Shown piece after piece: positions 1 through 12,111 of a DNA stretch of 64,000 nucleotides. The notes under the pieces are model-generated. The model was not told the DNA's origin and ran no database searches. It saw nothing but the letters and a program-made list of their open reading frames with translations. The position numbers and the translations under genes are program-made. This DNA comes from Zhengitettix transpicula (lineage: Eukaryota; Arthropoda; Insecta; Orthoptera; Tetrigidae). Position 1 is the first letter of the stretch, and the number at the start of each line of letters is the position of its first letter. The DNA lies in NCBI GenBank assembly GCA_037074705.1, contig CM073591.1, positions 79,466,532 to 79,530,531 of the forward strand, in the 5' to 3' direction.

Positions 1-431
1 GTTGTGAAGTAGTTATTTCCGTGCGATCAAAAAACCATACATTCATGCATATATTAGAAAACGCCATCTTCCCTATGAGAAAAAATCACGAATTTCCAGA
101 CAATGTTTTTGTCGTTTTTTACTATATCCAGGGAATGTATAAGTTCCCGGCGACCCAACAGTTAACCGGGTACTATTTATCAAGCATTGGAAAATTGAAT
201 GAACGTGTAGAAAAGGAACCCCTGAATTGTTGAACAATGGGTGTTATTTGTCAAGAATACGTCATTACTTAAACAGTTTTTGTCATTTTAAAACCATTAG
301 TTTTAACATCCTTCCTATTTCTTATAAAGTTTTGTGATGTATCACTAAGATGAATTCGGCATTTAAAGGGATTGAATTTTCAACAATGCAAGAGGTACAA
401 TCGGTACAAGGTATACTGAGGTCCTACTCAG

Positions 432-618
432 TCTCACTCAAATAAAGCGATATGCAGAAACGATTTGAGCTTTGGAAAAGACGTATGCAGAAATGTGGGG
501 TCTCATTTTGAAGATGACCAAACGGTAATTGACCGCATCAAGAGAATAATCGGAGCAACTGAATCTGTCAATCTGAGTCAACCAGGACCGGATACGAAGA
601 TCGAAGAACAAATTGTTG
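432..618 (+). CDS. Candidate internal exon of an unrecognised gene
   Basis: An open frame without its own ATG runs from the stop at 417-419 to 627. It ends at a plausible splice donor, G|GTAATT at 618/619. The frame reads through RNDLSFGKDVCRNVGSHFED and ends in PGPDTKIEEQIV. The donor leaves one base, G. This joins in phase to the exon at 2363, where the acceptor leaves AT, to give a GAT (Asp) codon. The upstream boundary is uncertain; a CAG at 429-431 could be the acceptor, but its pyrimidine tract is weak. No family is recognised. It could be a decayed gene or a chance frame. The phase match with the next exon is the main reason to list it. Confidence 0.33.
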
Positions 619-2362
619 GTAATTTTTAATGTAGGAAACAGTAATTAAATATAAACTGCGTATTAAAACAATAAGCGACATAGAAAAGTGGCTGAAGAAA
701 TTAAATTCGATATTATCCATGGTTATGCATTAGACTTTTCACTGGATCTTAAGTATAAAAATTTGGCTTTACTTTCCGTAAGTCTAAAACGAGAGTTGAC
801 ATTTACTGAATGCAGATACAAAAAATCGAGACAGTACATAATAAAAAGAATGTAGTTATAATAGAGTAAATTCGTGGAAAATTCATCCAGATCTATAGAA
901 AATATTTTAATGAAATGAAACATAGTACAGATCTTTTTAAGATATTTTCCTTCAAAAAAGTCATAACCGGCTCGAGTATGTAACATTTTTACGAAATACA
1001 CGTATTTTTGCAGTAATAACAATTATTCTTTCTTTGTCATTTAAACTGCAATTTTAGGTGGTAGATAGTATTGGCTTTGCGACAGTGCGACGGCGAATAA
1101 GGGTTGGAGACGAAAAAATTCCCCAGGTGGTAAAATTTGGCCACGTTCCGGCAGACAAAAGTATTGTAAATCTGTACTTCTTCGGAAATCTCTCATCTAA
1201 TGTTTCCACGTTCCGGGAAGAGGGTGGCACAGTCTCCTTACTTCTCCTCGTGGGCCGGAAACACAGCCTCGTTCAATTTCTCTTTCAACTGTCATCAATC
1301 CCTAATTAACTACTCTTCTCCTTCCACATGACTGTAAAACTTTTTCTATCTACTACTGAGTTTAAGACCTTACCTAATCTTAAATCGCAAGGAGTGTCTC
1401 CTTACATTTTGGCGGTTATGAGCGTGAGAATTCAAGGCAGAAAAACCTGACCAAGTTTTAGCTTTTGGCGGCCATTTCTTCATTACTATTGGATCCCCAC
1501 TTTGGGTTTGATATATTGATGGAATTTGCCCTCCTCGAAAAGCTCGAAAAGCTTTTCCGTTCTCGCCGAACTATTCCCTTGAAATGGAGAACTGTGAGAG
1601 CAAGATCATTGTCGAATCTCCTGCACCATCAGAACAAGTCACCGACCTCGTACAAAGAACGCTGACCCGTGAAAATAAGTGACGGCGATTGGTCAGACAC
1701 GCTAGGATGTGGCGTATTTGAGAAAAAGGGAAATTTGTGATTGGCAGAGTAAAGAAAAATTTGAGACTAGGAAGTGCAGGTTTTCTAGGGGTTTCCTGTA
1801 TCCTAGGCAAATGCCAAGTAGGTCACAAATGTAGCCGAGGGGGTCCTGGTAAACGAAGGCTGCGTCCCACCGAACCAATTTCTTCTCAACCAAATCCAGA
1901 TCCCACCGGCCTCTCGAAGGTGCCGTTTTTGTTTGAGTCTGACAACGAACTGGTTCCGTTCGGCCCGCGCAACGGCGAGACTTGATTTTGCTATTCACAG
2001 CTACAATTTACATAAACAACTAGAGTCCAAATTAATTCTCACCTAAAAGTATTTTTCAATAAATTTAAATTGATGAAACGATTGTCGAAGAGGCCGCACA
2101 GCCCTATAACGGCTCCGTGGGGGGAGGGGGGGAACGGCGCATAAAATACATTTATTATTATTACTTTACTAAGGTCTACTGGAGAAGGCAGTCCTTGATT
2201 ATAATTTGAAATGCAAACGGTCTTTAACATGAATTTGAGGTGGGAGGTGAAAATCAGATGTTTATTTTTTAAATTGTAGCTTGAAAGAAAGTATAATTTT
2301 TAATTTGAAAAGAAAATGAAAGGCGAGACAGTTTAGTTTTGAAGTGTATAGTTTCCTATGAG
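619..2362 (+). other. Possible intron or intergenic stretch with small GC-richer patches
   Basis: This is AT-rich with two GC-richer patches near 1070-1290 and 1590-1985. The patches carry only short overlapping frames on both strands and no recognisable domain. Part of the second patch (1772-1845) is a decayed copy of repeat family R1. It would be the intron if the two candidate exons are real. Confidence 0.3.
1772..1845 (-). repeat. R1 retroposon family, short diverged fragment
   Basis: The order GCAGGTTTTCTAGGGG, then TCCTGTAT, then GGCAAATGCC, then AGTAGGTCACAAATGTAGCC tracks the middle of the R1 repeat seen clearly at 18,130-18,210 and 22,180-22,260. Similarity stops abruptly on both sides, so this is an old fragment. 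Confidence 0.5.
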
Positions 2363-2547
2363 ATCTTGCTGAATATACAGATGCTGACGTCGAAGAACTC
2401 CTGAGAAACCTGTTCGACGCCGGCACCAGACACATGCACGTGATAACAATCGCAGTCCAGTGCGCCCTACGAGAATGCAGAGCGACAAAAGAATGTGTTC
2501 CGGAGACTGAAACTGTCTCTGTTAGTACCTTGAGAAAATTATTTTGA
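2363..2547 (+). CDS. Candidate 3'-terminal exon of the same unrecognised gene
   Basis: Sixty-one codons are open to a TGA at 2545-2547. The codons are rich in G/C at third positions, unlike the AT-rich flanks. The acceptor would be TTTCCTATGAG at 2352-2362, and the phase fits the donor at 618. The frame reads LAEYTDADVEELLRNLFDAG near its start and contains four cysteines (VQCALREC, TKEC region). It ends LRKLF-stop. An AATAAA follows about 80 bases downstream, as expected of a last exon. The product is not recognised. The implied intron of about 1.7 kb is ordinary for a large insect genome. Transcript data would settle it. Confidence 0.38.
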
Positions 2548-2628
2548 GTAAAGCTAATATATTTTAATATTTTCGTTTAAGACTCATGCAATTTATTAAT
2601 TTTAATCAAGCTTTTATTCTTATTTTTA

Positions 2629-2634
2629 AATAAA
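2629..2634 (+). terminator. Possible polyadenylation signal AATAAA
   Basis: AATAAA lies 82 bases after the stop of the candidate terminal exon, followed by AT-rich sequence. The hexamer is common by chance in this AT-rich DNA, so it supports the exon only by position. Confidence 0.25.
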
Positions 2635-2699
2635 ACAATCCACCATTATTTATTGTTACAATCAAAATTAGGTAAGCGGTAATGACTATATTACGGTTT

Positions 2700-4760
2700 T
2701 ATTTGGCTCTGCGGAAATTAATATTTGAAGCATCATACAAGATTTTACATAAAAAAAATATGTTACAAGTTATCTTTAATTATCACTCGAACAACTTCCA
2801 CTACAATATTGAGGAGAGTAACATCAACCCATTACCAGTATTAATGAATGTCAGATTAGTATGCTTACATTTTACTTCCCATAATTTTTTAATTCTTCAG
2901 AAGTTCTTAGCTTCATTAAAAATCTATAATTTCAAAGCAGATCAAAACTATAAAAATCTGAAATTATTAATTGACTTTTACAAATATATAACCTCTTTTC
3001 ACTATAATTAATTTATATTCAGCCGGAGAAGCTATTTTTCAATTAAATCGTTTCGTTGCTTATTGTCGTAAGCAGCCTTGCAGCTTGTAATTTACTGTAT
3101 GTGTGAGGTATAAATTCATATACTTGACACGGTAATTACTAAGGCGGAAGGGTGTGTTGTTGGCGAGGCAGAGAACTTCAATATATTGGATAAATTAAGC
3201 TCCAAGCTCACGTGACTGACTTTTGAAGTGTTTGCCGCGTAAACCGTGAACTTGGTAGCAGGATTAGCAGGCATTCAGCTGGCGCAGTATTCACGCACCG
3301 TGTTAGAGGGGAAGTTTTAATTAAGCCAATACAATGAGCCTCGGGACCTAATTGTGTGGACACTAGGCTGTCCTTGCATGTTCGCGTCACGGGTCCTTAA
3401 GACAATTTAAGAGGAAATCGCCTACTCGGTCCTGCAGGTTAAATCCGGGGCGACGAAAGAATCCCCAATGGTCAACTTTTGTAATTACGTGTTTAACAGG
3501 CTGACCTAAATTATTTCGGTTAAATTTTAACAGTTCAGAAAAATATTACCATTTAAATCATTTTCCCCGTAATTGAATAAATATATGGAGACAAAGTAAA
3601 ACACAAAACTATGTTTTTTAAGGTCTCGTTCATTATAAATAAGGCACTAATTGAAGAGTCATCACACAAAATCATACACACGCATGTATAAAATTACAGA
3701 ACGTACCTTAGGATTGCAAGATCGATATTGGCTGTAAGAAAAGATTACCCCGTATCACCAAAACAGTAAACACCAATACTAGAGGACTGAATTTTTGAAA
3801 ATTAATCTGTTAGGTACAAAAATATGAACTGAATTATATTGAAAAAATAAATTAACTCAATTGTTTATATTTTTATCGCATAAGGTATTAAAATTGTATA
3901 GGCCTTTTCAGGAAGTTCCTCAAATAACATAAATTAGTATAGAGAATTATAAAAAATTTAGCAGACGTAATAATATATAAAAAACCTTAATTTAACTGAT
4001 AATTAGAACAGTCAAAGACATTTTAAACTCTCGTAACTGATGAGTTGAACTGGAGCATGTTCTTAACTAATTTTGAGAGTATCGTTTACGATGTTTGATT
4101 TACTTTATTTTATTTTATAGTGACGGTCTTTTTTAATTAATTCAAATTAATGATAAATATGACTGAAGGTTAAGCAATTCTTCGAGCGTGGACTGGAAAT
4201 TTCGAATTTATAACATTTTTGTACAGCAATAAAAACATACGGCCAAGACGTTTGAGTTTCTCGTGATGACATGGAATACAGTGTGTTGTTCATACATTTA
4301 TTTTCATACTCGAGATGTAATTAATATGATAAAACCATACATATTGCGATAAAAATGTTTTACGGTAGAGTAACTGGCGAATATTTGTGATATTTGTTAT
4401 AATTCAGTCGATAAAAATAATACTAGTTTAAAGTCCGACCAAGTTACACAGAAAAGATTCCTGACAAAATGGTAATTTGTTTACGAGAACCCCACGAGAT
4501 TAACTATACATGAGAATTACATCTCAAGCCTCTGGAATTCACGTATAAACGGAAGTCTCTTATGATTAAAAATATTATTTACTGATATATGATGGAGTCT
4601 ATAATTCCGGGATATACGCAAATATTTTGGTTAAGCTCTGTTGCTATTACAATATTTCCGCTGCACAACCTGATACAGACACTTTTAGTTTTCAATTGTG
4701 TGTACTTTAGCTTACCTTTGTTTACTTAGTACAATCAGACTATAAATATAATCAATTGTA
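2700..4760. other. AT-rich stretch with no supported gene
   Basis: Mostly unique AT-rich DNA. The only long frame (2682-3011) is low-complexity and rich in Lys, Asn, Phe and Tyr, as expected of random AT-rich sequence. No repeat copies found elsewhere in the window were noticed here. Confidence 0.5.
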
Positions 4761-4780
4761 AATATCTACTCTGTAGGAAA

Positions 4781-4817
4781 ATACCTGAAGATGATACAAA
4801 AAGGTGTCGAAACGACG
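4781..4817 (+). ncRNA. Hammerhead-ribozyme-like motif, degenerate
   Basis: CTGAAGA at 4785-4791 matches the CTGANGA core. It is followed by a hairpin, GATAC with GTGTC around an AAAAAG loop, and then GAAAC at 4809-4813. Helix I pairing is poor here, so this copy is probably decayed. The hairpin loop closely resembles that of the better copy at 29,207-29,248 (AGAAAG). It lies in otherwise unique AT-rich DNA. Confidence 0.4.
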
Positions 4818-4829
4818 TCATAATGAAAA

Positions 4830-6494
4830 TTAAAAATAAGAAGTGTCTGTATAAGGTCATCAAATGTTTTATTAACTCAAAACATGAGTTAAATTAAAAC
4901 ATTGGAACTAATTTTAATTGTGTACTGTAGAGAAAATATATACCATAATCAATAGGTTATTTAAAATTGACTGTGTTGCGTTGAAGTAACAATTTAATGA
5001 ATGGCATGGACTGGTTTTAGCTTTTCAGTAAATTTATTTGTTCAAGAGAACAATAGAATGTTACATATTGTTTTATAAGACGAGAAAGCCCTCAGATATC
5101 GCTGCCCATATCCACCGAAACTTGACACTTTTGTAATTTGTGATTATAGATCATTTTTTTTAAATAATTAATTAAACTCCAAACTGAAATATGTGATACA
5201 ATAATTCTGTGCGCCTGCACTGTTGATCAACGTTCTTTGGCCGGAAGATGCAAGCGAGAAAATGGAAAATCCGTACGGGGATCGGCGAAGCAACTTGAGT
5301 ACCAACGGATAATAATTCGCTCATATGTTTGACTATTAAACGGTCTTATCTACACGGCCGAACTTCAACACCCCACATGACCGTAATCAGCGTAAACTGA
5401 TCAGATTCAATATCCATCTATATCAATAGAGGATAAAGAATTAATTTATATACTTTTTAAATTAAGTAATATAAATAGTTTTTTAATATTTTGTAAATAA
5501 ATTCGAAAGTTGTTTTAGAATTTCATTTTAACACATACCTTTGTGGTTTATTATTACACAACTCGTTACAGCACAGCGAGAGACGAAATTACTTGATGAC
5601 GTTTTAGAAAAATGTTACATGATAATGACAATACGCTCTGTAAATAATTTATAATTATTTCACAGACGTCTGGATTTACTGCGTTGTGGTTTTTTCATGC
5701 AATATCACTGTGTGGCGTCGCGTCCTAGCACTGATTATCAATATTCAGACCGAACAAAGCCATCGCGTCTCTTTTGTAACAGCGAGATTTATTACAGGAA
5801 TCGTGTATTTTTTTAGAACGGATTCAAATCAATGTCGCGGCTGGAGTACAATTGTGAAAGATGTCTTGAGCTTCACGTCGCGCGTCATCGCACATCAATC
5901 TCTCGAGGTCAAGCCAGCCGAATAACGACCGTTAAGGATAAACCTCAAGTAAGAGATTTTACCTTACGCATCGATTTCCCCATGTCTCTGGGAATTCTTC
6001 TAGAGCATAAATTTATTTTACGTTCAGGGTTCTTCGAATATGTTTAAGAAGTATAGCGAATAACCGTCTAGGATGACATAAATAATTTTATATCAATTAT
6101 TTACGTTTCATGTAAAACCATAATAAGTTATAAAATGTTGTAATTGATTTTCATATTTCACAAATAAAATTACTGCCGGCTATGAATTGTCTCTTCCAAG
6201 TTTCCGTCATCGTGTTTATTTATTACAGTAGTGTACTTCAAATAACGCGACCGAAGAGAGGAAGCTACGTCGAGAGAATAAAAGGCATAGAAAAAAAAGA
6301 ATAACCTATGAAACAAATTTATTTTAGCCAATGACATTATATGGTGATCAAATCTCAAATGATTAACTTTACTATGATAATAGCTTTTGACATAATTGAT
6401 TAAATGTGTTTAACATTTCATAACGTAATAAATAAATTGATGAACTGTAACACGGGTTGTTGATTGATAATCCGCTCTTGGGTATTAACCTGTG

Positions 6495-6541
<47 letters not shown>

Positions 6542-8165
6542 CGGTAATTAAAGATATGTAATTATTTAATGAACAAAATTTTACGATTTTCATTGTCGAC
6601 GGCGTAAATATAAGAATTGTGTACAAGAATATAGGGCCTATAATGCTTGCTTGCTATGAGCATTGTCGCGAAGGCATAGTTGGACGCACGAAACTTTAGT
6701 GTGTGTTGGGAGTCGGCGGAGAGAGAACTTAAAATGCAGCGTATGTTTTGGAAAGCTGCAGAGTGTGTTTTAGGAGAAGATAATTGAGAGTTGCGTTAAC
6801 AAGGAAAGCGAACCTGATTCAAAGGTCCTGTTACCATATTCAAGCAAGCGTATAGAGGCAGCATAGACATAATATTTTAAAGTCCCGGGTTTTTAAATTA
6901 CGAGTCGACAGTCTGAAGTATTTGTCCATTGGCATATTTATGCAAGTATCACAGATTTAAAACAACGTTATCAACTGTAAAGAGCAGGAAGTATTGTGTC
7001 TGCAAATTTACAACCACATTAAATTTATTTAAATATGGCCTGTCTGTGAAGTGTTGAACAATAATCGAGTGAGATCGAACAGCTCATGGTAATGTAAACT
7101 AAAAAGAAAATGTATTAATTGTACACCTCATGTAAATAATAATTATCGTCAGATTTCATTATTCAATAATTGTTTAAGTTAAAAAGTTTTCACATTGTAA
7201 GTTTTTGTACTTGTCTCGTCGTAACATTTTTTATTGGAGGCCCGATAGTCGGCCCTGAAATCAAGCCGTGGCACTTTACAACTGGTAACAAAATTTTCAA
7301 TGGTGATAAATATTTGTTTTATATTTTAAATTATGATTTTTCATTTAAATCCTATCATTTCAACTTTTATTTTACTTATTTAAAATCTAATTAAATTTTA
7401 TTATTATAAATGTGCTCCAATATGGGCTGATTTAAATTGAATAATTAATCAAATATTGTGTTCACTACAATATATATATTACATTATTCATATAAATGAT
7501 CAATTATTAGAATTTTGTGTTAAAGGTTATATTTCTCTAAAACAGAACATAATTATTTTTCTGCATCAATAAAATTAAAAAAATGAATGTGAGTAATACT
7601 GACTGTTTGATGGTAATTTCCTAAAAATATTATCCTTATCTAATAGGTGTTAGAACGGGGAAAAGCAATTATTTTATATAACTCTCGAATTGTTCCTTCA
7701 AAATTTAATTAAGAACGGGTTTTATTGGATCCTCAAACCGAACAGGATTGAGGATAAAGATATTGCACTGACAAACTCGTATATCCTTTACAAGAGCGCT
7801 TTGGAAAGCCATTGCGTTGCTACAGCGAAATTAACGTTCAAATCAGATACTGATTGCTTTCATGAGTAATTGACCTGTAATGTTAAAAGCGCTTCCTGTT
7901 TAGCGTGACATGTAAATTGAATTTTATCTCCAAACTGGCAGCCAATCGCCATTTTCGTTACACAGGGTTAGGTAATAATACGGTACCAATTCAAAACTAT
8001 TTATTTCTACTTTTGTTTATTGGCCGTTTTGAAGAGCCGAGATTAGTTTTAGACTATTCGGATGAATAATCACACTGTAAAGGTGAACTTATTGGATCAA
8101 ATAAATTCCGTATTACGTCACCAGCTGCGTTAAAATTAACGTAGAAGGAACACAATGGTAAAAAT
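4830..8165. other. AT-rich stretch; (TA)n microsatellite, no supported gene
   Basis: Contains an alternating TA tract at about 6497-6539. A somewhat GC-richer patch near 5690-5950 has two overlapping short frames. One of them (starting MSRLEYNCERC) runs up to a good donor, AA|GTAAGA, at about 5949, but no partner exon was found. Nothing else is recognisable. Confidence 0.45.
6497..6539. repeat. (TA)n microsatellite
   Basis: About 43 bases of alternating TA. Confidence 0.95.
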
Positions 8166-8171
8166 TACTAA

Positions 8172-8236
8172 GGCTTTATAAATATAATTTTATATTTTTA
8201 GTCGCATCACCAGTTTAGTCTTTAGCGACTATACAT
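8172..8236 (-). repeat. SINE 3'-tail fragment (GATGCGAC family)
   Basis: On the minus strand the segment reads AGTCGCTAAAGACT, a short gap, GGTGATGCGACTAAAAATAT, then A/T-rich tail. The same order (TCGCTAATGACC, GTTGATGCGAC, AAATAAATAA tail) is seen at 12,211-12,262. A third copy at about 32,222-32,370 (minus) still carries a tRNA-like head. Confidence 0.6.
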
Positions 8237-8881
8237 TATCATTACATTGACCTACATATTTATAAACTTTTACATGATGTCATTACATGTTATATATTTA
8301 CAGTATTTAAAATATTTACATTTAGCACACATGTTTTTTCCGTTTACATTATTTCTTTTATTGTTTATTTTAATTAGAATGTTATTTCTATATTTCCATG
8401 TAAAGATTTATTTCTTTGAAGAATTTAACAATATGTAATAGACTTTTCACATTTGTTATTAGCTGCTCTTAAAAATGTTTTAGATGTAATCGGGTAGAAC
8501 ATAGAAGCAAACTAATTTACTAGATTCTCAATTTTTCTGTAATAATTTCTTTTAATAAATCAGGACAAACTGTACTAAGTTTTGTGGATACAAAAGCGAC
8601 GGTTTGCGGACATATATAAAAATATTTAGGAACATGTTTTCAGTTGGAAAATTATTAATGGCGTTAACTTCAACATATTATTTTTCATAAATTAACCAAA
8701 GACTGTATCTGAAGCAACCCCAGCCTAAACAAATAATCATAGAAGCCAACATTAAATTTGGTAATGCAAACTGAAAAATAATTGAATGAGGGCGAAAACG
8801 CGTCTGTTTTTTATGTGTAACATTATTGGTAATATAGCTTATCCATATTTTATAACATAATAATTAATATTTATCAGGAAA

Positions 8882-9124
8882 GTAATAAATTGTGTCCGTA
8901 AAAAATTTAGAGCACCTAGTGGAAGTACATTTAAAAGTTCTGAAGAGATTGGTTCGTTATTAAAAATTTATTACTTTCCTGAAATATCGACCGGAGCACT
9001 CCAGATAGGAACGTATATAGAAGACTTCCAAAAGGAGCCAGGGGATCCGAATTATGCAGATGCGAACGTCTCGGAATTCATAACCACATGGAAGGCCATA
9101 TTAGTTTCCCCAACACGTTTCTGA
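8882..9124 (+). pseudogene. Coding-like relic or exon, unrecognised
   Basis: A frame with no ATG is open from about 8882 to TGA at 9122-9124. It reads through FPEISTGALQIGTYIEDFQK and then PGDPNYADANVSEFITTWKA. Composition becomes GC-richer and codon-like from about 8985. An acceptor-like TTTATCAG at 8872-8879 precedes it and CTCCAG lies inside. There is no clear donor or partner exon and no recognised family. It may be an exon or an element relic. Confidence 0.28.
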
Positions 9125-9129
9125 GATCG

Positions 9130-10990
9130 ATGATTAAAATATTTCACTTCGCGGCCTGTTATATTAAATGATGCACGTATTTGTTAAATTAACATTGATG
9201 CGTGGAATGTAATTGCAGACTATTTGAATTCATCGAGAATTGTTCGATAAATTTGAATGATTATTACAGAACCTGAAAATAATTGAAAAAAGAAACTCTA
9301 TACATAAAGAACACATCAGTAATAGTATAATTAACATTCTTTACAAATTACGAAATTGTGAATGTTTTTCTTCCAAGTCAATGGACATTAAACGTAATCA
9401 AGAAACTCTAAGCTTTGTATCTGACATACTATATTTCCACAAATATAATGTACTAGAACTAATTTAAAGTTACTATACCGATTAAGGTGCTCCAAAAGTT
9501 TTATGATTTTTACATTTTTAATTTTTGACGAGTATATAAAAATTAACGAATATATTAATTCCACAACCTTCTCCAAAATAAAATTTTTTGCAAGTTCTAA
9601 TTACTTTTTAACGAAAATAACTCAGAAATTGAGTGTTCGATGGATAACGGGCTGTTTTGACCACTTTGGCAAAGTCCTTAACAATGAGGACTTTAATTAT
9701 CGGAAGAACCAAGTTCTCCGAACTTTCCTGGCATCGGCAAGTCAGTCGTGGATTATATTTAAGGCTTTTGTTTCCGTTTCACCTTCATACCGGTGTAAAG
9801 TTAGTTCTCGACAGGCTTCAGTGCCGAGAATTTTCGCTTTTCGACTACGTCCGGGGACGGATCCTTTCCTTTAAAATTTAAATCGGCTGTAAACTAGTGT
9901 TTTTAAACCGGTAAACAACTAGATTACTGCTACTCATATGAGGAATAATATTTAAAAAGTGAATTAGTGGAATAAGTACTCCAAGATTCTGAATTTGAAA
10001 AACAACGACATGAAATAACATGAAAATTATGTTCATTAGACCTTTGTGATACGAACACAACAGTGACTTAGGTATACTTGTAACTAATTGTTCTTTCTCA
10101 TGGTAGGCCAAATGATATACGGGATAGTTCACTCAGAAAGAGGACAAGATTTGTCTAAGAACACCAAACGCGGCCTGACACTGCCAAGTTAAGGCTTGGC
10201 GAATTAAAGATTAAAGAATAGGAAATAGGAAAGACTGGAAAAGTTTCAATGAACTAAAAATATGAAATGACAATGAAACTCCGCTTTGCTCGACCGTCTC
10301 CCTATTTTTAAGAGCTTCTCGAGCAGGGGACTGTCCATAAAAATATATCAAAACGAAAGTGGGGTCCAACTGTAATTAAAAAATAGCCGCCAAAAGATAA
10401 TACATAGTTAGGTTTAATGTCGTCATGCATTCCTACACTATAGACAAAATCCGAGGAGATACTATATCGGATTTTACATGAGGTAAGTCGGACAGTGGTC
10501 GCGATGGCCATCCGGTCGGCTCGGCTTCCATCCTGTGTCGTCTTACTCTCCGACGTCTGGTCTTCGAATAAATTGAAAACTTTACTAGGATTAAATAATA
10601 ATACTAACATATCATTACATCTTAAATTACCGCCTACTATTTATTCATTCTCCTTTCATGAAGAAACGACTTTAAGACTTATTAGGATAGATACACAAAT
10701 TTGGGATCTCTCGTCATTCACCCTCCCTTATCAACCCTTATTTTGGTAACATTTTATTTGATTAAGTCTGTGACTGCACTCTAACAAAGTTGTGGTAAAT
10801 AAGCGATTATATTTTGAATGACAATATAATGCCCCACTTCAAGAACGACAAAGAAAATTATACTTTGATCGTTTTTTGTTCTTGAACTACCCTGCTAAAA
10901 AGACGCACCGAAAAGAATAAAAGACCAAACATGATTCTGAATATTTAATTGTTTATAATTGTACATATATCTTTCTTTGTTGTGAAGAAA
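9130..10990. other. AT-rich stretch with no supported gene
   Basis: A frame of 123 residues at 9503-9874 overlaps another frame on the same strand and shows no domain. A patch at 10,490-10,580 is GC-richer but has competing frames on both strands. No repeats found elsewhere in the window were noticed. Confidence 0.4.
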
Positions 10991-11049
10991 AAAATAATGT
11001 ACACACTATATATACTGTAACGCGTGTATTTGATTTAGTTTTGCTTTGG

Positions 11050-11273
11050 CTCGAAAGTGTTGTTTGCTGTGGTTTGGAGAATTCGAAATCGTGCACGTGC
11101 GTGGGTGTGGAGGAGATAAATATTTCCATCCAAGTAATTTTCGTGTCCTGTCTCGATTGTTGGCCTCAACATGACTGAATAGTTGGCCATTGTTGACTAC
11201 GGAACTGCAGCTGCGTGCTATAACTCTTGTAACAATGGAAGAATCAGTGAAACTGACATTTCGACGAAGTTTT
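11050..11273 (-). CDS. Copy A exon 2, unrecognised protein, 3' end altered
   Basis: An acceptor with a long pyrimidine run (TTTTCATTATTAG) precedes 11,273 on the minus strand. After an 87-base intron the frame continues in phase: RNVSFTDSSIVTRVIARSCS, then NNGQLF, NNRDRTRKLLGWKYLSP. Compared with copy B it carries substitutions (KNGQLFCHV becomes NNGQLFSHV) and a deletion that changes the frame near the end. The product is unknown. Confidence 0.4.
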
Positions 11274-11360
11274 CTAATAATGAAAAAAGAAAAGAATGGG
11301 AGGCTATAATGGAAGGAACGGAGATAAGCTTTTGAAACTTAACAGTCGTTCTGCGATCAC

Positions 11361-11578
11361 CGCAGCTGGTGGATGTGATAATGAGAGGCTCCGTATTGCG
11401 TTACGTGTATACGTTTTAAGTGCCACCGATCTACAAATCTCATGAGTTCTGCTGTAAACTTTTCCAAGTTGTTGTCTCTGATATAGTCCGAGGCAGAATC
11501 GTCGTGAGAAAGGGGCCACAATTTGTTAGTGAAGAGTTCATCGAAGCCACACAATTTACTACGACGACTTGCCACCAA
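11361..11578 (-). CDS. Copy A exon 1, unrecognised protein
   Basis: The minus-strand frame reads LCGFDELFTNKLWPLSHDDS, then NNLEKFTAELMRFVDRWHLK, and ends HIHQLR. In the open stretch it differs from copy B at only two residues. A donor GC|GGTGATC type junction lies at 11,361/11,360, leaving CG. With the next exon this still gives Arg (CGA), while copy B gives Arg as AGA, so the junction codon changed without changing the residue. The upstream boundary is unclear because a stop lies just before the frame. Family not recognised. Confidence 0.42.
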
Positions 11579-11817
11579 TCAATCCCGGAGGCCGACGCCT
11601 TAGCCAGTGGTCAGCCCCTGAGTCGACGCCTTTCAGTGGTCCTGACTAAAGTCATCACTGCACTTAACCCGTTCTGCCGTCTGTGAGATACGGAGACGTT
11701 GGTACGAGAGCTACAGCAAGCAACACAACACTTGATAGCAGTACGTATTTGGTACGGGCAGCAGATCTCTTCTGTAAAAACCACAGTTGCCTGAGATAAG
11801 AGTTTTTAACTTATTAC

Positions 11818-11890
11818 AAATTCTTTAATGGTCAATAATATTTTTTAATTTAACATAAAAACCCAGCCCACAAAAATAATTACAGTTTAT
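11818..11890 (+). repeat. Direct repeat unit 1 (partner at 12,112-12,185)
   Basis: Both units share TTCTTTAATGGTCAA, then a T-rich run, TTTAAC(A/G)TAAAAACCCAG and CCCACAAAAATAATT. Unit 1 lies inside duplicated cassette copy A. Unit 2 lies just beyond its end, so the cassette may have inserted into, or carries, a terminal direct repeat. Confidence 0.75.
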
Positions 11891-12111
11891 AATAATATAT
11901 ATCTAATTCTGTTAATTCATTAATCGAATAGGAATTGTTAAAGGAAAAAATTGTGTAGTCCTTTTAAAATTTATTTTTATTACCTTTAACTGTTTATGTT
12001 GTCTAGAAGTTTATTAATGTAGAAATATTATTGTAATTGACTCATTTATCTGTAATTGAAAGGAGTAATTGAGATAAGATTTTTTCATGCTTAACTGTAA
12101 TGAACGTGATT

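Larger units (their letters stand above)
10998..12062 (-). repeat. Duplicated 1.1-kb cassette, copy A (inverted relative to copy B)
   Basis: The whole segment reads as the reverse complement of 45,757-46,882, including a cassette end that begins GTAATTGACTCATTTATCTG. The central part is nearly identical between copies; the outer parts show more substitutions and small indels. Copy A lacks a stretch of about 40 bases present in copy B near its outer end. The cassette contains two candidate exons (described separately) in the minus orientation. It may be a mobile element of unknown class or a segmental duplication; no target duplication was identified. Confidence 0.8.

Noticed and set aside
5206..5309. 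Short coding-like patch (WPEDASEKMENPYGDR)
   Set aside because: Only about 34 codons in a GC-richer patch, with a second frame equally open; within chance expectation.
5700..5950. Possible first exon MSRLEYNCERC... ending at a GTAAGA donor
   Set aside because: No partner exon or homology; competing frame of similar length in the same patch.
9503..9874. 123-residue plus-strand frame
   Set aside because: First half is low-complexity AT-type translation and an overlapping frame exists; not supported.
11420..11686. 88-residue frame antisense to the cassette exons, also present at 46,146-46,412
   Set aside because: Conserved between copies only because the DNA is duplicated; the opposite strand has matching splice sites and phase, so it is preferred.
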